DNA from: Auxenochlorella pyrenoidosa
Lineage: Eukaryota > Chlorophyta > Trebouxiophyceae > Chlorellales > Chlorellaceae
Direction of reading: 5' to 3'
DNA length: 45,159 bases
NCBI GenBank assembly: GCA_001430745.1
Contig: KQ481983.1
Span: 2,471,114 to 2,516,272, forward strand
In this document: one piece after another, positions 1 through 14,864 of the stretch
Position numbering within the stretch: the first letter of the stretch is position 1
How the letters are laid out: each line of letters begins with the position of its first letter
Made by a program: the position numbers and the translations under genes
The notes under the pieces: model-generated
Database searches by the model: none
Seen by the model: the letters and a program-made list of their open reading frames with translations, nothing else
What the model was told of the DNA's origin: nothing

Positions 1-225
1 GGGGGCGAGGCGGGGAGCATGAGAGACGGAGGCCAGCGCGTCTGCCACAACACCGGGCGGCGGCGGCTCCAGGCTGTGCTTTCGGGGCACCAGCAGAAGT
101 GGCCAGAAAGGGTTAAACCCCCACTTTGCCCCGCCCCCCCTGCTGGCTGCCCGCCATTGCACACACGGAATGCCTGGGTGGCGTCCACGCGGGGCGGGCG
201 CACACCCGCCCCCCGCCCCCCTCAC

Positions 226-1131
226 CCCGCGACATCTCCGCCATCGTGCGGCTGAGCTGCGGCACCCGCATCAGGCTGTTGACCAGCTTCATCACCTCGC
301 CGCTCTTGGTCAGCGCGCCCGCCACGCGCGTCATCGCTGCACGGCCAGCGGGCAGCGGGGCGGGTCACCGAGGCGGTCTGGAGGGGGCTGGCGGCGCGCA
401 GCCCCACCTTTCGTTGGCACGCCGTGCGAGCAGCACGAGCCACGGCTGAAGGCCCAGAGAGGAAAACGCACGCGGACTCAAAAGATCTGGAGCTGTTCTT
501 TTCTCTTGGGGAGAGCAGGCGCAACTGGGCCCACTCGGGTCAGCAGGCCCAGCGTCAGCCCGCTACCCGCCAGCGCACCCAGCTGCTCGGTCATCTGGTT
601 GGACAGAGACAGGAAGGTGGCCTTGTTCATGGCCAGCTTGCCCACCGTGCGCCGCATGTTTACCACCTCCTTGGCCAGGATCTGTGACGGGGGGCGTACG
701 CAGCCATTGATTCAGAAAGCTGCCATCAGCTGGCGGTGCACCAGGTGGCAGCAGCCTCACGCTGTCAACCTGTGCAGCAGGCCAAGGCTGCACCAGCCCG
801 GCTGTGGCCACCTTGCATGAAACAATGTCGTTCCGCTTGGCGGCCTCCTTGATCAGCTTCTCCGCCTTCTTCTGCTCCCGCTGCACGTCTGCAGCGGCGG
901 CGGCAGGGGCAGAGCGGCGGCGGCGGATCGGGAGAAGGTGCTCCAAGGTGCATGCGGCGATCGCCAGACCACACCAAGCCCTTGCTGCACAGCTCACCCA
1001 TCATCTGCCGCTCCACGCCGCGTATTTCAGTGCGGATTTGCCGCTGCCACTTTCTGACCAGCTCCTTGGGGTCCTCCTGCTTCTTGAACAGGGATAGCAG
1101 TGTAGCGCCGGCAGACTGATCGCGTATCATG
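226..1131 (-). CDS. VPS24: VPS24/CHMP3-like ESCRT-III subunit, 3' end outside window
   Basis: ESCRT-III subunit of the endosomal membrane-remodelling machinery. Four exons are visible, read right to left: 998-1131, 812-888, 567-681 and 226-336, joined by introns with donors GTGAGC, GTGGCC and GTAGCG. The first exon carries FKKQEDPKELVRKWQ and then RTEIRGVERQM, the family's amphipathic start and helix 1. The second has the basic stretch QREQKKAEKLIKEAAKR, the third ILAKEVVNMRRTVGKL, and the fourth ALTKSGEVMKLVNSLMRVP, matching the CHMP3 order rather than CHMP2 or SNF7. The last visible exon ends at a GTGAGG donor, so the acidic C-terminal half and MIM motif lie left of the window; bases 1-225 look like intron. 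The start used is ATG at 1131; an in-frame ATG at 1154 would add eight residues. The F-box gene to the right is divergent. Confidence 0.85.
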
Positions 1132-1474
1132 GCCCCCGCGGCTGTGCGGAACAAGGCCGAGACGAGGTGTCCGACAAAGCTGCTGGCGGTCTACAAACGT
1201 TGCGATCTTCTGACAAGATGCCAATCTGTGCAACAACAGCATAAAAACCGGCAGGTCGCGACCTTGATGAGGGGCCTCCGCCGCAGGGCAGGCTGCCGCA
1301 GGGTCTGCGACACAGAGCTTGCCATCGCAATTGGACAACGAGTCCCTTGATATGAGCTCTCCCTGAGCCTGGAAGCCGGCCCTGAACCCTCCCTGCAAAA
1401 AACCCTGCTCTGTGCTCCTGCTGCCTAGACTGGCACCAGTCTAGGCACCCAACGGCATATCTTGCCGCATCAGA
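1132..1474. other. Divergent intergenic region, VPS24 / F-box-Yippee
   Basis: 343 bases between two divergent start codons, presumably holding both promoters and 5' UTRs. I see no TATA-like box in a convincing place and no further coding potential. Confidence 0.5.
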
Positions 1475-3793
1475 ATGTCGAGCGCCTGCATGGCAGAGCG
1501 CCGTGAGGGGGCAGCTGGGTCCCCAGGCACTGGCCCACTGTGCTCTGGGCTGCTCTCGCCTCAAACCCCCGCCAGTGCCCTCGCCGCGCCGCCACCCTTT
1601 CCGCTGATGGCGTTGCCTCCTGCCTGCCTGCTGAGCGTGTTTGAGGCGCTCAGCGGCTCGCTGGCCAGTGCCGTGGCCCTCAGCCTCTGCTGCAAGGAGC
1701 TGTACGAGCTGGGCGCTCCCGCCCGCCACAGGTGGGTGGTGCGCTGCTGCGACTGGTTGCCACGAGGGACAGGCGAGGGCTAGTGCTTCCAGTCACCGTA
1801 GAGCTTGCAGTTTACGGGTACCGCGCCAAAAATACGGTTCATTTTTTACAACAGAAACTGACAGAGTACAGAACCATGGCCCATGTCAGTGAACACCCGC
1901 CCACCTGCTCAGCGTTGCTGTGCCCAGCAGCAAGCTTGCCTCGCAAGGTCGCCGTTTTCTGAATCGACCGTGAACGCGCTCCTCCTGGTCCTGCCTGTGG
2001 CACAGGCTGCTGTGCTGCGCCGCCTGCGGGCATGCTGTGGCGGACGCGGCAGCAGCCTTTGGCAGCGACACCCATCGCAACGCAACCCGCATGGACCTGC
2101 CAGACTGCGACAGCTACGCTGTGGATGCTGCAGCGCTGCGAAGTGCCAGCTGGGGCAGACGCCCCAGCCCCAGCAGCAGCGGCGCGAGCGCTGTCAGCCA
2201 CAGAGGCGACCCCAGCGGCAGCGCCAGAAGCAGCCCGGGAGGCGCCGCTGTCCCGGCGCTGGGCGCTGTGCTGGGGCCTGAGGTGGAGCTGTCGGCGGCG
2301 GCCGTGCTGTTCTGCCTGCGCGCGGCGCTGGGCGTGCGCCGTGCCGGCTCTCCCGGGTATCCAGTGTGGGCGCGGCAGGTGCTGTGCGGCGGCTGCGGCG
2401 TGCACCTGGGCTTGAGCATCACGCAGCTGGGCCGCCTGCGCGGCGACTCTACAGCCGCATGCATCAGGTGCGCTGCAGGCAGCAGGTGCAAGCTGCCGGC
2501 GCCTGGCTGCAGGGCGCTGCCTGCATAGCTGGACATGCGCCGGCTGCTGGCCAAAAGAGGGCCCGCGGGCGCGTGGGCATGCGCAACTGCAGCGTGTGCC
2601 CAAGGGCAGCGGGTGCCAGAGTTCAGCCCAGCGCGGTGCCCGCCTCGTGCCCCAGCTCTCAGCCAGCCCTACGTCGCGCTACCCTGGGCTTTGCAGCAAC
2701 TGGCGGGAGCTGCAGCTGCTGGGCGCCTGCTTCCTGGGCAGGCGGTACCTGCGCCTGCGCCGCCCCGACGGGCTGGAGGAGCACCTGGGCAGGCCCCTGC
2801 CCCCCGCCTCGCTGGCACCCTACCGCTGCACCGCCGCCCGCTCCCAGCTGCGCCAGCCAGGGCAGTGCGGCGCCCTGCTGTTCACTGCCCGCGACATCCT
2901 CAGCCGGTGAGGCGCCGGTGGGCTCTGTGTGCACAGCAGCGTGGGTGGGCCCGCACGCTGCCACCGAGTGCTGCAGTGGGGTCGTGCCCAGCTGCCTGCC
3001 CACACACTTCATGGGCGCGGACGGCTTGTCGCTGCCTTTACCCCTGCTGGCCCCCACGCGTGCCAACCAGACTTTGCTGCGCCGGCTTGTGCATGCGCGC
3101 CCTGCCTGCCCTGGATCCCGCCCGCCTGCCTTTCACTTGCCCAACTGGCTGTCGCCTGCAGCCAGCACCGCTGGGACGCCGGCGGCGGCCCCGAGCGCGC
3201 CTTCTACATCAACGCCTTTGCGCCGGGCGCTGTGGAGGAGCGCAACGAGCGGGCGGAGCCGCTGTGCCAGGTGAGCGAGAGGCAGGCGCAGGGTGGGGCC
3301 CGCGGTGGCAAGGAACGGCCTGCGCGGTCGCAGCTTGGCAGGCCCAGTGCGCCATGCTAACCAGCCCAGCAAAGACTTGATGAGAGATCTGCCCTGCCTG
3401 CGGCGCTTATCCCCCAACTCCAAGTCGATGTGAATACCCGCTGCCCGCGCACCCAGGGCGACATGCGCGTTGCGGACGTGTATTGCGCCACCTGCGGCGC
3501 TCGCATCGGCTGGCGCTTCTGTGCCGACCTGTCGCCGGGGCTGGAGAACTGCAACCAGGTGCCCAGGGGGACGGGCCCATCCCCCGGCTGATCCCCGCCG
3601 CAAGCCATGTTCGTCCCGGTCCCGCCGCCTATGTGCTTCGCCAACACAGAGCCTCGCCCACCTGCCTTGTGCTGCTGCCTTGCATCCTGCATGCACCCAC
3701 CCCCTGCACCTTGCCCTCTTGCTGCCGCAGGTCGGGCGCTACGGTGTGGTGCGCTCCAGCATCCAGAAGGACGAGGGCGCCGGCTCGCGGTAG
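1475..3793 (+). CDS. F-box-like protein with Yippee/CULT-type zinc-binding region
   Basis: Predicted 400-residue protein in six exons: 1475-1731, 2006-2467, 2697-2906, 3162-3270, 3457-3558 and 3731-3793; all junction phases agree. Residues about 46-83 (LPPACLLSVFEALSG onward) look like an F-box, the Skp1-binding part of an SCF ubiquitin ligase. A first cysteine pair CAAC (90-93) is followed by CGGCGVHLG (213-221). The C-terminal part carries ERAFYINAFAPGAVEERNER and then VADVYCATCGARIGWRF (CxxC at 356-359), which follows the second half of Yippee/Mis18/CULT folds: a strand ending in an N/F motif, then a CxxCG-hydrophobic-GW zinc knuckle. The first knuckle of that C-terminal unit is not a clean CxxC. 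The inferred role is an SCF substrate receptor; the substrate is unknown. F-box assignment is moderate, Yippee-like assignment good. Confidence 0.75.
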
Positions 3794-4458
3794 GCGCGCT
3801 TGCTGCTGCCTGCCGGGCGCATTTGCCCGGGCCGCAGCCCAGGCCTGGCCATGCAGGCCAGGCTGGAGAATCTCCACCCCCGCCAGCAATGAGCAATACT
3901 TCAAGAGGGTGCCTGGGCCACTGGAATATTTGTGAAGGCTGTCCCGGTTCACACAGCTACGTCAAACTCTGTCGAGCATCTTATTATGGCGCCTTGTGCG
4001 TTGTGCATCCCTGCCTCTGACCTTGTTCCCTGCCTCTGTATCGACGTTTTGCAGGCTATTCTCGCATGCCCTTTGCGTGCTGCATGTGAGTTGAATGCCC
4101 GGCTCAGTTCTCTTCAGTTTTGCCAATACAACTAGTTGGCTCTTGCTCGTTCATGCACGTGCCTGACTCTGCACAAGCCTCCGCTTTCTGGGCCACTAAC
4201 TGCAGATGCTTCCACTTATGCTGCCTCCAGTGATTAGTTTCTTTTACACGTTGCTGTACACAGCATTCCCCCACTTTGCAGGGGCCGGCTGTCACCCATC
4301 AGCCACCAACTGCCCAATCCATTTCAGCTGTAAATTGCTCCTGCCCGTTCAACCAGGCTGCAGTTGGCTAGCGGGCAAGGGCTTAATCTGCGCCGTCATG
4401 CCCATGCGCCTGCTGCCCGAGCCAGCCTGCAAGCTGCGGCGCCCTCGTCGGCATCGGC
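3794..4458. other. Convergent intergenic region with 3' UTRs
   Basis: 665 bases between the stop of the F-box/Yippee gene and the stop of the minus-strand hemerythrin gene. It is noticeably less GC-rich from about 3890 to 4350, as expected for 3' UTRs. No convincing ORF or RNA gene seen. Confidence 0.5.
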
Positions 4459-6261
4459 TCAGGCCACCGCCTTGACCTGGGGCTGCAGCGGCGCCGTGAC
4501 CTTGACAGCCTCCATCTGAACGCAGGGTGGGGCTGAGGAGAGGACCCTGGGAAGGGCGCAGCGCCAGCACGGGTGCTGACATGGACATGCAGGCACCGCG
4601 CACTGGAGATTTGTGTTTGGCTCAACGAGGGCTGCCCCTGAGGAGGTGAGTGCTACACTTTATCTCGCCCCTCGTCCTCTGGCGCTTACCTCCTCGGCGG
4701 CTTGCACCATGTCGTCCATCTCCAGCTCCTGCACAGAAGGAACAGGAGGGGCCGGGTGGGGCCGGGATGCAGGCTCCCAAGGAAACACAGAGGCCACAGA
4801 GCTTGCAGACTCCACGCTCCACGCAGGGCTGCTGTTTGCACAGAACCCACCGCCAGGCTAGCAGCTGCCAAAGCCAGGCTAGCAGCTGCCTCGCATTGCA
4901 TCGTGCGCGCACCTCCAGCATCGCGGGGATGATGTCATTCTCTGCCATGGTCATGAGCTCAATCTCCGCCTGAAGCACAGGAGGTGGCGGGCAAAACCTG
5001 GGGCCAAAGCCAGTGGCTGCAGTGCACAGCCTTGGACTGCCAGGCCTGCAAGTGCCATCTCACGGGAGCGCCACACGCAGCCCGCCCAGCTCAGCCCGAG
5101 AAGGGTCAACCTGGGGCACCTTGCCTGGCCCGTCTGCCCACCTGCTTCTTCTTGCCCATGGCCTGCACAAACTCTGCATTGTCCAGGTGCTTCTTGGTCT
5201 TGTCCAGCTTGGCCAGCAGGCCCTCAATCTCGGTGACCTGCAACACAAGCAGAGGCAGCAGCTGCCAGGTGGAGCAGCGCACCATTCATGCTGACCCCAG
5301 CTGCGAGCTCTGCTCTGCTGCCAGTTGAGCTGCAGCCGTACGGTGTTGTCGACCTGCAGGACGTCGTCACACCAGCACACAAACCTTGCGCCGATGCTAG
5401 AGCCCTGCAGCACCGGGGCAACAGCAGCCTCAGCCCAATGTGCAGGCGGCCCACCTTCTCCTGCACGACCTTGCCCAGCGTCTTGCCCTTCTTCAGTTTC
5501 TGCACCAGCGGCAGCAGCACCTCGGACAGCACCTGCAGTGGGCAGGGTGATTGTTCAGGTTTGTGAAGTAGACGGCTTGGTCTGTAGGCTTTTTAGCGCA
5601 CCCTGTCCGTGAGCAAGAATGTGTAAGTGTGAAGTGCACGGCTGCCAGACAGCCAGCATGCTTCAGAGTGCAGCTAAAACTGTGGAAGGTTGCGGGCAAT
5701 GACAGACGCTGGCACTGGCAGCTGGTGGCGAGGGTGGCCGGCGCCATTTAGATAGGTGCAGGGCATGGCAGAAAGGAGTGCAATGGCAGGGATGACCCCT
5801 CGGCAGCACCTGGTTGTGCATGCGGCAGTGGATGGCCATGGTGTGAGCCAGCTGCAGGGGGCAGGGAGGGCGCACATGCAGGCTGGAGCTGTGAGCAATG
5901 CCGCAGGTGGCCGGAGCCGCTCGGTGGCTGCCAGCCAAGTCGGTCACCTTGACTTCCCGCTGGGTGGCTGCACCCAACTGCACCCACCTTCTCCACGTGC
6001 GCATCCTCCTTTGCCTTCACGACACGCTCGAAGATCTCCTGCGGGTGGTGGGGCAAGAGGCAGGGCCAGGTGTGTCCGCTCAGGAGGCAGCGGTCCTTCA
6101 AGCAACAAGACATGCAAGCTCTCCCACGCCTGACTGCAACACACCTGCAGGGTGCGGGCGTTGGCATGGTCCACAAGCAGGCAGGAGATGGCGGTGGGCG
6201 GGGACTGGGACTTGGTGGTCGAGGGGATGGGGGCGCCCTCTGCAGCAGCTGCCTCGGCCAT
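4459..6261 (-). CDS. Hemerythrin HHE-domain protein, ligand-poor paralogue
   Basis: Predicted 178-residue protein in eight small exons, all phase-0 junctions: 6145-6261, 5988-6038, 5810-5851, 5455-5532, 5142-5237, 4913-4969, 4690-4728 and 4459-4515. The order follows the four-helix hemerythrin fold: SCLLVDHANARTLQEIFERV (helix A, His32), MAIHCRMHNQ then VLLPLV (helix B, His68), a C helix beginning EKVTEIEGLLAK, and a D helix AEIELMTMAENDIIPAML. Compared with the divergent neighbour at 6777, the intron after MHNQ/LHSQ lies at the same place, so the two are paralogues. Several iron ligands are gone: the Glu four residues after His68 is Leu72, the helix-C His is Lys, and the helix-D HH is Glu-Leu. 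It probably cannot hold a di-iron centre as its neighbour could. The start is the ATG at 6261; there is no upstream in-frame ATG nearby. Confidence 0.8.
4852..4890. repeat. Two-copy 21-bp tandem repeat in hemerythrin intron
   Basis: The 18-mer GCCAGGCTAGCAGCTGCC occurs at 4852-4869 and again at 4873-4890 (period 21), inside the intron between exons 5 and 6 of the minus-strand hemerythrin gene. No function is apparent. Confidence 0.8.
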
Positions 6262-6776
6262 GGCTGCTCGGCACCTGACTTGCAGTTGTCCTGAGGGAGG
6301 CCTGAGCAGAGGGCGAGGCAGCAGCGCGGTGAGTGGCAATGGCAGGTGCCCTGCACCGGCAGCAGCAGCGGCAACGCAGCCCATGCCGCCAGTCAAGGGA
6401 CCACCTGACGCGTCGACGCGGCATCACAGGCATCCGCAGGCTGCAGCATCCTGCAGGCGACGACCCCAAGAAGGTTAAAGGTTGGCCTGACTTACGGGGG
6501 AGGCTGGTGCTCTACGTATGTGCTCCACAACCTTGGCTGATGGGCTGCAGACGGGGAGCGCAAAGCCTGGGAGAGGGGGACTTGTGTGAGTAGGTGCACC
6601 GCATGCAAGCTTTCCAACTGCCGCAGCCTCCTGACAAGGTGGCTTCCGCACTCCTACTGCTGTGCGATCTGGACATCGGGGGCATCCAAGGCGCTTCACC
6701 CAGCAGCAGCAGCTCCCACCGCTCGGCCCTCGTGCCTACTCGCCTCCCTACTCCTTCCCCCATCTAGCCGCCAGCC
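6262..6776. promoter_or_regulatory. Bidirectional promoter region between hemerythrin paralogues
   Basis: 515 bases between the divergent start codons of the two hemerythrin genes. The plus-strand start at 6777 has a strong context (GCCAGCCATGG). No specific motif could be assigned; that it drives both genes is inferred from geometry only. Confidence 0.5.
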
Positions 6777-8893
6777 ATGGCGCCAAAATCGGTTGAGAAG
6801 GCCAAGAAGGAGTCGCCTGTCAAGGCTGGGGCAGCACAGGAGGAGAAGAAGTCGCCGGCAAGCGCCGCGAAGACCCGCGCCGCCTCGCCCACCAAGCTCG
6901 AGAAGAGCCCGGCCAAGAAGGCCAAGCCCGAGGAGGTGCGCTTGCACTGGGGGTCTCTGCTGCAGCAGGCCAGCCTGCGTCCCTTTGGCGCGGAAAGCAG
7001 GGACAATCCGTTGCTGTTGGTAGAGGCAGTGGCAGGCCGGTGGGTGCTGCAGGCGCCACCAGACACAGGCACTGCTAGCCTGCTCGAGCTGCTTGGGTGG
7101 TTTCGGGACAGGCAAACAACTGTCTGGCATGAGCTGCATGGCGCCTGCCCTGCCCCACCACGCCCGCAGGCGCCAGCCGGGGGGCCTGCTGCCCACACCC
7201 GTGCCAGGGAGGGCGACCTCCCCACCAGCGCGGCGGCCAAGGCGTCTGCCAACGCAGCTGCCGCCAACCTACTGCCCGAGCTGACCATCACCGATGTCCT
7301 GCTGGGTGGGCCTGGCACCTCTGAGATCAAGGGCCGGGGCAGGCTGGCCCGGCAGGGGAGGCAGGCGGCAGTGGGACGGCTGGCGGGCAAACGGTTTCCC
7401 GCCACTGGGCTTACTGCAGGCGAGGCAGCGATGCCGCGAACGTGTGCCCTGGTTGTCACACAGCTACAGCCCCCCGCCTCTTCCGCATGCGTTGCAGGGG
7501 ACCACCGTGACACAGTGGCCCTGCTGAAGCACTTTGAGGAGGTACGACGGGGCTGGGGGCGGCGACGGGGAACGCAACATGCGCAGGCCTCCCTGGGTGC
7601 CTGCTACTCGGCAGCTCCTGTCTGCTGCCGAACGAAATGACAAGTGTAGATAGTTGGGCCCTGTACCCTGCCCTACCTGCACTCGCGTCAGGGCCAGGGG
7701 TTCAACCAAAGGGGTTCAACCAAAGGGCCAGGGGTTCATGAAGTTCACATGTGCACGTTTGCTGGCGTGCGGCCGTTGGGCCGCGGCGCAGGCGGCAGGG
7801 GCTTGCGATGCTGCACAATGGCCCTGCCCACATGTGCCCCTGCCTGCCCCTGCAGATCTCTGGCGGCGGCGACAAGCTGGCAATGGAGAAGCTGGTGGAT
7901 GCGGTGGCCATCACCATCCGCCTGCACTCACAGGTGATGCCGCCTGCAGCTGGGCAGCCTCCGGGGCAGGCCAACTCGAGTGGGGATGCGTTGGCCTGGC
8001 GACCTATCTAGCAGCCTGCATGCAGGCTGCAACTCCCTCCTGCGCGCCTGGTGCCGCTGCCGGCCTCAGCACAGCATGCGGCGCTGCTCTTGCCCCAGGC
8101 TCACCCCAGCCCACCCACCTACCCGCCCTCCACCCCATCCCACCCAACCCTCCTCCAGGCGGAGGCGGACGTGCTGTACCCGCTGATGGCCAAGCGCCTG
8201 GGTGCCCAGGGCAAGGAGGCCATGAAGCACGCCGCCGCCGAGCATGCCAAGATTGAGCGCGACCTGGTCACCGCCCTGGAGCAGCGCAAGGCGGGGCGCC
8301 GCCCGCAGCAGCCGCCGCTGCCGCCTGCTTCCCTCGCCCAGTGCAGAGTCTGCTGCCTGCTTTCCTCGCCCAGTGTCAACTCGGCAGCTTGCCATCCAGG
8401 CCGGGACAGCTGCATCCCGCCCTGGTTGGTCCCTGCCTGGCTGAGTGCTGTCTGCACACAGCTGGCTGGCACCGGCAGGGTGGTGGGTGGCGTCCGGCTC
8501 ACGGCTCTGCCGGCCCTGGCGGCCCCCCCCCCTGCAGTCTGGCAGCGAGGAGCTGGCGACCACCCTGAAGGAGGTGATGGAGGCGTTCATCCACCACATG
8601 GAGGAGGAGGAGGATGAGATGATGCCCAAGCTGCTGGCCGGCATGTCCGGTGGGTGGGCAGGGACCCAGCCCTGCGCAAGCCCTCACCGCGTGTTCGAGG
8701 GCGGAAGGAGTTGGGGCTGTGCTTTTGCAGCAGGCAACGCCTGCGCAGCAGCGGCTGGCTTACACACCCAAGCGCCGGGCGCCTGCCTGCAGAGGAGGAG
8801 CAGGTGGAGGTGTGCCAGTCCTTCCTGAGCGCCAAGGCCAAGGCGCCGCTGGAGCCGCAGCCCGAGGCTGCCGAGGAGATGGCGGCAGCCTGA
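6777..8893 (+). CDS. Hemerythrin HHE-domain protein with histone-H1-like N-terminal tail
   Basis: Predicted 253-residue protein; exons 6777-6935, 7170-7305, 7498-7541, 7856-7933, 8159-8290, 8538-8649 and 8793-8893. Residues 1-53 are Lys/Ala/Pro-rich and resemble a histone H1 tail, with SP sites at 13, 26, 37 and 44, three of them S-P-x-K (SPVK, SPTK, SPAK), and KKAK at 47-50. The four-helix hemerythrin domain follows: LLGDHRDTVALLKHF (His101), TIRLHSQAEADVLYPLM (His137, Glu141), AAAEHAKIERDL (His168) and FIHHMEEEEDEMMPKLL (His202/203, Glu206/207), so the expected di-iron ligands are all present. Exon 5 is best ended at AAG|GCGGGG, a GC donor, which alone keeps phase 0 to the next exon; this junction is the least certain. 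Iron, oxygen or NO binding follows from the family; a nuclear location is inferred from the tail. Confidence 0.85.
7691..7738. repeat. Short direct repeats in hemerythrin intron
   Basis: GGGGTTCAACCAAAG occurs twice in tandem, flanked by two copies of GGGCCAGGGGTTCA, all within the third intron of the plus-strand hemerythrin gene. It looks like slippage or local duplication. Confidence 0.75.
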
Positions 8894-9644
8894 GGGTGGG
8901 GCAGCCCCCCTGGCAGCCCTGACAATGCCGGCCAGAGGCACACGCGGGAGGGGTGGACGGGAAGGGGGCAGGCGGCGTCCCGTTGTTTGCACATGCTTGC
9001 GCACTGCCCATCCTTGAGACCGTGAAAAGCTGATGTAATCTTTGAGTTGCAGTGCCAGAGGCGCACCGCCCTCTCCACAGAGGTGGCTGAGAGATGTAGC
9101 AGGAGATAGAAACCTCACTGGCACCTCAGTGTGTACGTGCTTTCATGGCGCTTCCTGGCGGCTCGCCCAGGCCCGCCTGTACACAAGGGTTGCATTATCT
9201 GGAGAGGACATGATAAGATGCATCTTGGCACGGGCTCCTCAGGAGACCGAGCAAGCGGGCAAGTACAGAAAGGGGTGAGCATGCGCAGCAAAAGCACGCA
9301 CAACAGTACCGCCGCAGTGGCGGAAGCGTGGGGACGGGGGGGGGGGGGGGGGGAAAGGGCGGGTTCGTTCAAGCGTGCATGCTGCGCAGAGATGGGCAAA
9401 AGAGGGGAGAGGGCAAGGAGAGCAGCAGGGCGGTCCGCAGCGCATGCGCAGCACAGCGGGCGTGATAGCGGTGGGTTCTTAGCTCACGCGGGGCTGAGCC
9501 TGCTGCGGGCTGTGTATCGTGGGAGGGGGTTGGGACCCCCAGCATGGAGAAGGCGTGGCCCGGCAGCCCGGGGCTAGGCCACAGACAGCGGAGCGTGCTC
9601 TACGTGAGCGATGGCCCGGCTGCCCGCAGCCCGGCGCCGCTGGC
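8894..9644. other. Convergent intergenic region with poly-G tract
   Basis: 751 bases between the stops of the plus-strand hemerythrin gene and SDHA. It holds a TGTAA polyadenylation signal for the hemerythrin gene and an 18-base G run at 9336-9353. No coding potential recognised. Confidence 0.5.
9034..9038 (+). terminator. TGTAA polyadenylation signal
   Basis: TGTAA 141 bases after the hemerythrin stop codon. Green algae such as Chlamydomonas use TGTAA as their main poly(A) signal; assignment rests on that and on position. Confidence 0.5.

Positions 9645-14864
<5,220 letters not shown>

Noticed and set aside
1..225. A further VPS24 exon at the left edge
   Set aside because: No frame on the minus strand continues the family sequence after the GTGAGG donor; it is more likely intron.
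7691..7738. Direct repeats as a CRISPR-like or mobile-element footprint
   Set aside because: Only two copies, no spacers of regular length, no inverted ends, and inside an intron of a eukaryotic gene.
9336..9353. Poly-G run as telomeric or G-quadruplex regulatory element
   Set aside because: Single uninterrupted run without telomere repeats; several such runs occur here and some are just splice tracts.
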